Assembly (NCBI GenBank): GCA_910579535.1
Contig: CAJTUR010000031.1
Span: forward strand, 1 to 15,962
DNA from: an uncultured Bacilli bacterium
GTDB taxonomy: Bacteria > Bacillota_I > Bacilli_A > RF39 > UBA660
Length of the DNA: 15,962 nt
Reading direction: 5' to 3'
Shown here: positions 5,695 through 12,342 of the stretch, one piece after another
Layout of the letters: each line of letters opens with the position of its first letter
Numbering within the stretch: position 1 is the first letter of the stretch
Position numbers and translations under genes: made by a program
Notes under the pieces: generated by a model
What the model saw: only the letters and a program-made list of their open reading frames with translations
Database searches by the model: none
What the model was told of the DNA's origin: nothing

Positions 5695-7732
5695 CGGTAG
5701 GAGTGCCTGGAACCGGAATTTCAGGTTTATCAATTGTATCATCTGGATCGGTTTCATTTCCATTATTATTATCTTGATCTGTACCCGAATCATCTGGATT
5801 AGAACCAGGTTTATCATCATTTGGACCTCCTGGTGGTAAATCGATATCAGGTTTATTACTTTCATCTTCATCATCATCCTCATTAGGTTTTTGATTAGGT
5901 CCATTCGAGTCACAAGCTTCATTAATAGTAATTGTAATACTACTAATACTTTTAACACTTGTTCCAATTAAGACATTTTGATTTCCAATAAGGCCAGGAA
6001 TGCCATCACTACAAGCAAATTCTTTAATTAAAGTAATATGATTTTGATTAGCCCATTCCTCCGCTTGACTGACCGTCTTACCAATTAAATTAGGAACCGT
6101 TGTTTCATTTTTGTCGCCCCTTATTCCTTTACCTATGACAGGAGATTCATAAACTTCATTATAATCATACTCAAAAGTTTTAATCATTTCTTCCTTTTTA
6201 ATTCCTAAATTAACTTCCAAAGCGTCTTTTATTGTCTTTAAACTCTTTTCATAATAACCTAAAGCAGATAGTTGCATGCCACTTACCATAACAGGTAAAT
6301 TATAAACCTCTAAATAGGTTTTTTGAATGGTAATAAAATCATTTCCCTTTAGACTTTCAAATAACATATTTTTTAAAGTTTGATAAAAAGATAAGAGTTG
6401 AGTAGTAGATAAATTAGTAGCAATATTTTTACCAATCACATCTAATAAATTCTCGAAATCACTAAAACTACTAACAGTCATAATCTTTTTAGACAGCGCT
6501 TCAACAATTTGTTGTTGATGTCTATTTCTGGCTAAGTCACTTGCTAAATAACCATGTCTATTTCTGGCATAAGCAAGGGTTTGTTCTCCATTTAAATGTT
6601 GTGGACCTGTATTCATACAAACCAAATCTTTCATACTTCGATTGGCATTACTTTCACAAAGTCTTCCTTCACCATATTGCTTAATATAATTTTTATAATC
6701 AGGAGGTTCGACATCAATATCTAAGCCACCTAAAGCATTAACAAGATCAATAACTCCATTGAAATTAATCTTAGCATAATAATCAATATCAATTCCCACT
6801 AAATTTTGAACCGTATTAATAACACACTCTGTTCCATAAGCCGCTGAAGAATTAATTTTATGACTTCGATTTCGATTACAAGCAATAGGAACATAAGTAT
6901 CTCTTGGAATACTAAACATAGTGGCTGTTAGCGTATTCGGATTAAAAGTAATTAACATTAAAGTATCGCCATTAAAAGCCGCGTTAGCATTTAAACCATC
7001 AATCTCTGAATCAACACCCATCAAAAGAATAGTGAAGGGTTCAGTTAATTTCTTATTACTACTAGTAATCGTCTTGGTCTTTAACTTTTCACTGTATTCA
7101 TAAAGAACTTTTGTCTCCTCACCAATACGTTCAAACACCGCTTCACTTCCAAAAATAATCGCATAATTACTAGAAACAAAAACAGCATCAATTTCTTTAT
7201 TATATAAAGCATTTAACATGATGTAATAATCGTCATAATATTTAATTTCACCTTTAATATTTTCTTTAGTCTTTAAGGTATTCGCTAAAACATAACCTTC
7301 AATATCCTCATTATTGTCAATCATGCCAATTTTACTCGTACTCTTTAATTCTGTTTCTTTTAAACTAATTAAATTGGTCGTATAAACGGTATATTCTTGA
7401 TTGGTAAACATTTCTATTTTACTGTACAGTTTATGGATAACTAAGCTTGAAAACAACATCACAAGGCATAACAAGAGACTTATAATCGTTAAAAAAACAA
7501 ATTTTTTATATTTTTTTACAATGAGTGTGGATAAACCAAAAAGTAAATACAAGAAAAACCATAGGGAGAAAAAAACAAGTACAACCATTCGAATCGTTGT
7601 TTCAATCCCTACCAAACTTAATATAGACTTAACAAATAAAATGTAAAGAACAATATAAAGTAGGTTGAGAAGTAAGTAAATCGCTTTCCCAAATTTATTG
7701 GTCCTTTTTAATTTTCTAAATAATACCTTCAT
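5681..7732 (-). CDS. LCP (LytR-CpsA-Psr) family glycopolymer transferase with PASTA domain, 683 aa
   Basis: LCP enzymes move undecaprenyl-linked glycopolymers (teichoic acid, capsule) onto peptidoglycan outside the membrane. The N-terminus has three hydrophobic helices (about 17-40, 47-71, 79-99) and a basic start. Residues about 115-215 form an extracytoplasmic domain with an IGMIDNNEDIEGYVL motif, reminiscent of a periplasmic-binding-type half domain. The LCP domain is at about 232-415, with ILLMGVD, GDTLML (Asp256), IPRDTY (Arg277, Asp278), AYARNRH (Arg390, Arg392) and DLARNRHQQQ (Asp399, Arg402, Arg404). A PASTA domain (about 545-605, TVPNLIGKTVSQAEEWA) follows, then an Asp/Pro/Asn-rich disordered tail (609-683). 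Six outer cysteines fall in sequence-local pairs: 285/303, 359/372 and 574/607. ATG 7732 has AAAGGAA 6 bases upstream. It is transcribed divergently from the ligase-like gene, with a shared regulatory region. Confidence 0.92.
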   Translation of the reverse strand: MKVLFRKLKRTNKFGKAIYLLLNLLYIVLYILFVKSILSLVGIETTIRMVVLVFFSLWFFLYLLFGLSTLIVKKYKKFVFLTIISLLLCLVMLFSSLVIHKLYSKIEMFTNQEYTVYTTNLISLKETELKSTSKIGMIDNNEDIEGYVLANTLKTKENIKGEIKYYDDYYIMLNALYNKEIDAVFVSSNYAIIFGSEAVFERIGEETKVLYEYSEKLKTKTITSSNKKLTEPFTILLMGVDSEIDGLNANAAFNGDTLMLITFNPNTLTATMFSIPRDTYVPIACNRNRSHKINSSAAYGTECVINTVQNLVGIDIDYYAKINFNGVIDLVNALGGLDIDVEPPDYKNYIKQYGEGRLCESNANRSMKDLVCMNTGPQHLNGEQTLAYARNRHGYLASDLARNRHQQQIVEALSKKIMTVSSFSDFENLLDVIGKNIATNLSTTQLLSFYQTLKNMLFESLKGNDFITIQKTYLEVYNLPVMVSGMQLSALGYYEKSLKTIKDALEVNLGIKKEEMIKTFEYDYNEVYESPVIGKGIRGDKNETTVPNLIGKTVSQAEEWANQNHITLIKEFACSDGIPGLIGNQNVLIGTSVKSISSITITINEACDSNGPNQKPNEDDDEDESNKPDIDLPPGGPNDDKPGSNPDDSGTDQDNNNGNETDPDDTIDKPEIPVPGTPTEEES

Positions 7733-7759
7733 GTCTACTTCCTTTCTCTATTATCTACA

Positions 7760-7788
7760 ATTATATAAAAAGTAAAGGTAGATTACAA
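7760..7788 (-). promoter_or_regulatory. lcp promoter
   Basis: On the minus strand TTGTAA (7788-7783), 17 bp, then TATAAT (7765-7760). The predicted start near 7753 gives a leader of about 21 nt holding AAAGGAA. The direct repeat at 7801-7818 lies just upstream of the -35, a usual activator position. Confidence 0.7.
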
Positions 7789-7800
7789 GTAATGATTTTT

Positions 7801-7818
7801 ATTGACGTATAATTGACA
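7801..7818. promoter_or_regulatory. Candidate operator: ATTGAC direct repeat, 11-bp period
   Basis: ATTGAC-GTATA-ATTGACA holds two ATTGAC units 11 bp apart, one helical turn, in the divergent lcp/ligase-like region. The same layout recurs at 9086-9103. Read on the minus strand it is TGTCAA-N5-CGTCAA, like the tandem half-sites of OmpR-family wall or phosphate regulators (WalR TGTWAH-N5-TGTWAH; PhoP TTAACA-type repeats). The regulator itself is not in the window. Confidence 0.5.
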
Positions 7819-7841
7819 TTTCTAGATAAAAAAGGAAAGCA

Positions 7842-7870
7842 TTTTCAAATTTTAGATTTAATGGTAAAAT
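7842..7870 (+). promoter_or_regulatory. Promoter of the O-antigen-ligase-like gene
   Basis: TTTTCA (7842-7847), 17 bp, then TAAAAT (7865-7870) preceded by TGG (extended -10). The predicted start is near 7877, within the AGAGGTG ribosome binding site, 10 bases before ATG 7887. Confidence 0.65.
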
Positions 7871-7886
7871 AAAAGAGGTGTTTTAA

Positions 7887-9071
7887 ATGCAAAAAAAAAT
7901 AGACAAAAGTATCCTTCTTTTTTTAATTTTACAACCCTTTTTAGATGTACTAACTTCTATAGGAATACACAACAATTGGAAAGGATCAATTGGCCTTTTA
8001 ATAAGAGGAGCCTTTTTTATATCTGTTCTTTTCTATTTAGTAATTAAAAAGAAAGAAAAAAAAGGAGTCTTTGCTTTAATTTTCTATTTAATAATAGAGA
8101 TGTTTTATTTTTATAGTTCAACAACAAACGCTTTATTTAGTGAAGCATTTAACTTAATAAAACTATTTTACTTACCTTTTTTACTTCTTTTTTTTAATCA
8201 CTATGAAAACAAAAGCATAAATGAAAAATTGATGACTATGCTCTATTTCATCTACATGAATTTAATCATTATTCCCTACATATTTAATATAGGTTTTGAT
8301 ATTGTATACGAAAACAAAGAAGGTTACTTAGGCCTTTTTTATGGTGGAAATGAACTCAGTGCTCTTTTTATAGGTTTATTACCTATTGTTTTAAACTTTA
8401 TTTTAGCCCAAAAAAACCTTTTTTTAAAACTCTTTTTTTTCTTAGAAATAGTGACGGTGATGGTACTAGTAGGAACAAAAACTTTATTTTTAGGAATAGG
8501 TCTTGTTTTTACTCTTTTTATCCTAAAAGGCTTAAAGAAAAACGTTCCATCCTTCTCTAAAAAAAGAAAGAGTCTGATGATTCTTGCCATAGGTCTTTTC
8601 CTTTTAACTAGTAGTCTTCTTATACCCAAAACACCAGTATATAAAAATTTAAAAGTCACTTTAAATTATTACCAAATTCATTCAATGAAAGACTTTGTTT
8701 CAATAGATACAATTGATAAAGTGATTTTTTCAACGAGACTAAGTTTTTTAAAAAATGTCCACAGTTATTATAAAGAAAGAGAGGTAAAAGAAAAACTTTT
8801 TGGTATAGGAATAACTAAAATAAACAAAATAAAAGACATTGAAATTGACGTTTTAGATATTTTCTATTCTATTGGAATCATCGGATTTCTTATTTGGTTT
8901 CTTTTTATGATTCTAAGCATTAGAAAAAGTAAGTTAGAAGGCATCTATCAACTTAGCTTATTCTTATTCCTCTTTATTTCTTTATTTTCTGGTCATATCT
9001 TAAACAAGCCCATGGTTTCAACATTTATTTCTTTATTACCACTTTTAAATAAAAATAAAAAAGAAGAATAA
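7887..9071 (+). CDS. O-antigen ligase/polymerase-like (Wzy/WaaL) membrane protein, 394 aa
   Basis: A polytopic membrane protein with about ten hydrophobic segments, of the O-antigen ligase/Wzy polymerase superfamily, which polymerises or transfers lipid-linked glycans outside the membrane. Features typical of Gram-positive members: the LLFLILQPFLDVLTSIG opening (10-26), FYGGNELSALFIGLLP (151-166), VGTKTLFLGIG (195-205), a loop with FSTRLSFLKN (281-290), LFGIG (304-308) and the DVLDIFYSIGIIGFLIW helix (321-337). It ends in a Lys-rich tail. AGAGGTG lies 6 bases before the ATG. It is divergent from the lcp gene, with which it probably works. It resembles the N-terminal half of the fusion protein at 13810 in closing topology and motifs (GHILNKPM against KNTLTNPF), suggesting distant paralogy. 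Ligase versus polymerase cannot be decided. Confidence 0.8.
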   Translation: MQKKIDKSILLFLILQPFLDVLTSIGIHNNWKGSIGLLIRGAFFISVLFYLVIKKKEKKGVFALIFYLIIEMFYFYSSTTNALFSEAFNLIKLFYLPFLLLFFNHYENKSINEKLMTMLYFIYMNLIIIPYIFNIGFDIVYENKEGYLGLFYGGNELSALFIGLLPIVLNFILAQKNLFLKLFFFLEIVTVMVLVGTKTLFLGIGLVFTLFILKGLKKNVPSFSKKRKSLMILAIGLFLLTSSLLIPKTPVYKNLKVTLNYYQIHSMKDFVSIDTIDKVIFSTRLSFLKNVHSYYKEREVKEKLFGIGITKINKIKDIEIDVLDIFYSIGIIGFLIWFLFMILSIRKSKLEGIYQLSLFLFLFISLFSGHILNKPMVSTFISLLPLLNKNKKEE

Positions 9072-9085
9072 AATGAAAGAAAGGC

Positions 9086-9116
9086 ATTGACAAAAGACTG
9101 ACAAAAAAACGACAAT
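9086..9116. promoter_or_regulatory. Candidate operator upstream of the glucosaminidase gene
   Basis: ATTGAC-AAAAG-ACTGACA (9086-9103) repeats the layout of the site at 7801-7818. A third degenerate unit, ACGACAATA, follows about 12 bp later (9109-9116). The array ends a few bases before the -35 region of the glucosaminidase promoter. On the minus strand it reads TGTCAG-N5-TGTCAA, WalR-like apart from the fourth base of each half-site. Confidence 0.5.
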
Positions 9117-9120
9117 AAAT

Positions 9121-9149
9121 TTTGTTTTTTCCTATTTCAATGATATAAT
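9121..9149 (+). promoter_or_regulatory. Glucosaminidase operon promoter, extended -10
   Basis: TGA-TATAAT (9141-9149) with a poor TTTGTT -35 (9121-9126) at 17 bp. A weak -35 next to an upstream direct-repeat array fits activator control. The leader is about 19 nt, with AGGAGGGAG as a strong ribosome binding site. Confidence 0.65.
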
Positions 9150-9174
9150 AATAAAGACAATAGGAGGGAGAAAA

Positions 9175-10905
9175 ATGAAAAAAACAATAAAAAAAATTTT
9201 AAATATAAATCTAATTATTGCTTTATCATTTTCTTCACTCTTTCCTTTTAAAGCAAACGTACATGCCGAAGAATTAATCATCGGAACCATCTTAAATGAA
9301 ACGCAATATTTAAGAACAAGACCCACAACAGATACATTAAACAATCAAAAATTAGTTCATTTTTCTACGGGAGACATTATTACATTGTTGGGAACAGAAA
9401 GAACCGCTCCAACATCAGGATGCACAACAGGTTTTTATAAAGCGACTTATAAAGGGTATACAGGTTATGTCTGTGCGGTAGGAGTAAAAATCGGTAATCA
9501 TGATGTATACCAACGACCTTGGACAAGTCCCAAAAAATCCATTGTGGGAGGAGGAATTTACATCAGTGGTTCCTATATCGCTCAAGGTCAATTTACGAGT
9601 TATTTAAAAAAATACAATGTGAATCCCAGTACAAACAATATGTACAATCATCAGTACATGGCAAATATTACCGCGCCATCAAGTGAATCAATCACAACTT
9701 ACAATGCTTACAATAAAAATGGTTTTTTAGATTTACCTTTTGAATTTAGTCTACCGATTTTTAATAACATGCAAGAAAAATACGATTGTCCAGGAGGAAA
9801 CATAACTACTGTAGAAAGACAAGACGCGATAACCGATCCTGACTTTGAAGAAAAAATAAAAGAGTTCCCAGAATCCTATAAACCCTACTTACGAAGATTA
9901 CATACCCTTCATCCGAATTGGAAATTTAAAGCTTTAAACACGAATGAAGATTTTACTTTTGCTGTAAATACAGAAAAAATAGTAGGAGCCATTCAAGGAC
10001 CAAATGGATGTTACGAATTAAATGATGATGGAAGTCCTGTTCAATTTGGGAACGATAAAGGTTGGTATTATCCTAATTTTGAAGCCACCGCTTATTATAT
10101 GGATCCTAGAAACTTTTTAAATGAAAAGTACATTTTTCAATTTGAAAGTCTTGAATACTCAGAAAATCATACAGAAAGTTTAGTTCAATCTATTTTAAAT
10201 AATACTTTTATGAGTGGGATTTCTATTTTAGACAATCAGTCTTACGCTTCAATTTTTATTGAAGCTGGAAAAACATCGAATGTCAGTGCCCTTTACTTAG
10301 CTTCTTTAGCCCGTCAAGAATCAGGAACAGGAGGAGGAGCCGCTACCACTGGAAACAAATTTGAATATGGTGGAATAGAGTATTCTGGCTTATTTAATTT
10401 TTATAATATCGGTGCTAAAAGTAGTGCTAGTGTTCCTTATAAAGAAGGATTAAAATGGGCAAGTGGAGGCTTTTGTACCCTTTGTGCAAACGATACCATC
10501 TACGATAAACCCCTTACTCTAAGTGCAAACTTAGAAGCAATAGGAATTAAAAATACTAATAATTTTGCTAAAGGATTTAATGTAGGAGAATCCATTGCTA
10601 GTCTTAAAAATAAACTTCAAAACAAAGAGATAGCAATTAATAGTACAACAGACATTATTTCAACAGGAACAACGTTTAATTTAAAGGATGAGAATAGCAC
10701 CGCTGTTATTTTAGGAGACTTAACAGGAGACGGTAAGATTAACTCAGCGGATTTATTAGCCATGAGAAAACATTTACAAGGAACCGCTAAATTATCAGGA
10801 GCGTATTTAGAAGCAGCAAAATTAGTGAATAACAATGTAAACTCAGCGGATCTTCTAAAATTAAGACAACATCTTTTAGGAACCCATAATATAATTCAAG
10901 AATAG
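9175..10905 (+). CDS. Secreted beta-N-acetylglucosaminidase with SH3-like and dockerin domains, 576 aa
   Basis: An exported peptidoglycan hydrolase. A signal peptide covers residues 1-31 (KK start, hydrophobic core, VHA cut before EE). Residues about 33-106 look like a bacterial SH3 wall-binding domain (YLRTRP...GYTGYVCAVG). The catalytic region at about 230-480 has FPESYKPYLRRLHTLHPNW, then LASLARQESGTGGG with Glu382 as the likely acid, and LFNFYNIGA, matching LytD/GH73-type glucosaminidases. The C-terminus (about 512-570) is a dockerin: the first Ca loop, DLTGDGKINSADLL, keeps Asp515, Asp519 and Asp526; the second loop has lost most ligands (Ala548, Leu550, Asn552, with Asp559 kept). Six mature cysteines occur at 83/100, 205/279 and 434/437. 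ATG 9175 has AGGAGGGAG 4 bases upstream. It is the first gene of a two-gene operon with the surface protein 8 bp downstream. Confidence 0.88.
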   Translation: MKKTIKKILNINLIIALSFSSLFPFKANVHAEELIIGTILNETQYLRTRPTTDTLNNQKLVHFSTGDIITLLGTERTAPTSGCTTGFYKATYKGYTGYVCAVGVKIGNHDVYQRPWTSPKKSIVGGGIYISGSYIAQGQFTSYLKKYNVNPSTNNMYNHQYMANITAPSSESITTYNAYNKNGFLDLPFEFSLPIFNNMQEKYDCPGGNITTVERQDAITDPDFEEKIKEFPESYKPYLRRLHTLHPNWKFKALNTNEDFTFAVNTEKIVGAIQGPNGCYELNDDGSPVQFGNDKGWYYPNFEATAYYMDPRNFLNEKYIFQFESLEYSENHTESLVQSILNNTFMSGISILDNQSYASIFIEAGKTSNVSALYLASLARQESGTGGGAATTGNKFEYGGIEYSGLFNFYNIGAKSSASVPYKEGLKWASGGFCTLCANDTIYDKPLTLSANLEAIGIKNTNNFAKGFNVGESIASLKNKLQNKEIAINSTTDIISTGTTFNLKDENSTAVILGDLTGDGKINSADLLAMRKHLQGTAKLSGAYLEAAKLVNNNVNSADLLKLRQHLLGTHNIIQE

Positions 10906-10913
10906 AGGTAAAA

Positions 10914-12242
10914 ATGAAAAAGAAAATAGTAAGTCTATTAATCATAATGGGATTATGTCCAGTTATTACCCATGCGGCAGCTACTTACTCTATGTATGCC
11001 CCTTCATCAGTTGAAAACGGAAATACAGTGACAGCCACCCTTACGTTAAAAGCAACAGCCGCTTGGAACGTCAAAATAACTTCAGCGGGGTCAACCAGTG
11101 GGTGTACCACAAGTTTTGCGGATGCTACCAGTAATGGAAAAAATGCGACAAAAACATTAAGTGTGACTTGTAAAGCAACAAGCCTAGGTGTCATTTCTTT
11201 TACAGCAACAGGAGACATAACGAATGAAGATGGAGCAACAACCAATGTTTCAGTCACCAAAAAGACAACAGTCGTGCCACCACGTGAAAAATCAAGCGAT
11301 GCCAGTTTAGCATCTTTATCCGTTGAAGGATATGAACTGAGTCCTAAATTTGATAAAGAAACCTTAAACTATAAAGTCCAAGTTCCCTCAACCGTAGACA
11401 AAATTAAATTAGACGCGAAAGTAAATGAATCACATGCTTCATTAACAGGAACCGGAGAATATGAAGTAACAGAAGGCATAAACACATTTAAAATCCTAGT
11501 AACGAGTGAAACCGGAAAAACGATGGAATACACCGTAAATGTCATTGTAGAAGATCAAAATCCTATAGAAATTACTATCAATAACGAGAAATATACGATT
11601 ATTAAAAATCCTAAAAGCTTAACCCAACCCAACTTATTTGAAGAAAAAACAATTAAAATAAACGAGTTTGATATTCCAGCATTTTATAATGATGTTTCTA
11701 AAATGACTTTAATAGGGATTAAAAATGCTTCTGGAGATATTTTTCTAGCGATTTATAACGAAGAAGAACAAAGCTATCAATTCTATCACGAATACAAAAA
11801 CAGCAATTTAACGCTTTACATTACGGATTTCAAAGAAGAAATTGAAAATTATAAAAAAATAACGCTTAACATAAATGATCAAAACGTTTCCGCTTATAAA
11901 TTTCAAGAGAACAGTCGCTTTGCTATTATTTACGCTTTAAATCTAGAAACAGGAGAATACAACTATTACAGTTACGATACTAAAGAAGAATCTTTTCAAA
12001 TCTGGAATAAAGAAGAAATAGAAGCATTAGAAAAAGAAAAGAAAACTTATTATTATTCAGCCATTGCTTTTGCCGGAACAGTAGTGTTTTTCCTTTTAAT
12101 CATCATTTATTTGATTCGAAAAAGTAGTAAATATAAAAAGATTATCAACAAAGCAAAAGCCAAACATACTAAGAAAAAAGAATTAGAAGAGAAAGAAACT
12201 AAAGAAGAGAAGAAAGAAGAAAATATTACGGAAGAAAAGTAA
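10914..12242 (+). CDS. Membrane-anchored surface protein with Ig/cohesin-like and cadherin-like domains, 442 aa
   Basis: A type I membrane protein. The signal peptide is residues 1-21 (cut near THA-A). Residues about 24-120 form a beta-rich domain (APSSVENGNTVTATLTLKA ... ISFTATGDITNEDGA) that looks like an Ig- or cohesin-like sandwich, with a Cys64/Cys86 pair. Residues about 127-213 match the cadherin-like beta-sandwich family PF12733: DASLASLSVEGYELSPKFD, then LNYKVQVPS and MEYTVNV. Residues about 217-370 are an unrecognised acidic domain rich in Asn, Tyr and Glu. One transmembrane helix at 381-401 is followed by a Lys/Glu-rich cytoplasmic tail of about 40 residues, which may be a coiled coil. 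It lies 8 bp after the dockerin-bearing glucosaminidase, with AGAGGT before its ATG, so the pair are co-transcribed. It could dock that enzyme (inference). The terminator crosses its stop codon. Confidence 0.8.
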   Translation: MKKKIVSLLIIMGLCPVITHAAATYSMYAPSSVENGNTVTATLTLKATAAWNVKITSAGSTSGCTTSFADATSNGKNATKTLSVTCKATSLGVISFTATGDITNEDGATTNVSVTKKTTVVPPREKSSDASLASLSVEGYELSPKFDKETLNYKVQVPSTVDKIKLDAKVNESHASLTGTGEYEVTEGINTFKILVTSETGKTMEYTVNVIVEDQNPIEITINNEKYTIIKNPKSLTQPNLFEEKTIKINEFDIPAFYNDVSKMTLIGIKNASGDIFLAIYNEEEQSYQFYHEYKNSNLTLYITDFKEEIENYKKITLNINDQNVSAYKFQENSRFAIIYALNLETGEYNYYSYDTKEESFQIWNKEEIEALEKEKKTYYYSAIAFAGTVVFFLLIIIYLIRKSSKYKKIINKAKAKHTKKKELEEKETKEEKKEENITEEK

Positions 12243-12250
12243 TATTTTTT
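12222..12250 (+). terminator. Terminator spanning the surface-protein stop codon
   Basis: AATATTAC (12222-12229) and GTAATATT (12239-12246) form a perfect 8-bp stem with a 9-base loop, followed by Ts. The TAA stop codon (12240-12242) lies in the 3' arm. The stem is nearly all A/T. Confidence 0.75.
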
Positions 12251-12294
12251 TAATTTTTTTAAATTTTAGCTCCATACTATAAAAAGAAATAATA

Positions 12295-12323
12295 TAGACT
12301 TTATAAAGTGCTTTTGATAAAAT
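12295..12323 (+). promoter_or_regulatory. Promoter of the tagO-gtrA-glycosyltransferase operon
   Basis: TAGACT (12295-12300), 17 bp, TAAAAT (12318-12323) preceded by TGA (extended -10). The ATG at 12322 overlaps the -10 box, so it cannot be on the transcript. The predicted start near 12330 coincides with GGAAGTGG, the ribosome binding site for ATG 12343. Confidence 0.6.
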
Positions 12324-12342
12324 GAAATTGGAAGTGGTTTTG

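Noticed and set aside
5656..5967. Met/Leu/Lys-rich 103-residue minus-strand reading frame
   Set aside because: It is a frame-shifted reading of the acidic repeat tail of the lcp gene; its composition is an artefact of Asp/Asn/Pro codons.
8339..8659. 106-residue minus-strand frame rich in Lys, Arg and Phe
   Set aside because: It lies wholly inside the ligase-like gene on the opposite strand, has no ribosome binding site and has a shadow-type composition.
10740..10860. Short DNA repeat (ACTCAGCGGAT twice)
   Set aside because: It comes from the two dockerin repeats, which encode NSADLL twice, and is not a mobile or CRISPR repeat.
12322..12342. Earlier ATG for the TagO-like protein
   Set aside because: It overlaps the extended -10 box and has no ribosome binding site of its own.
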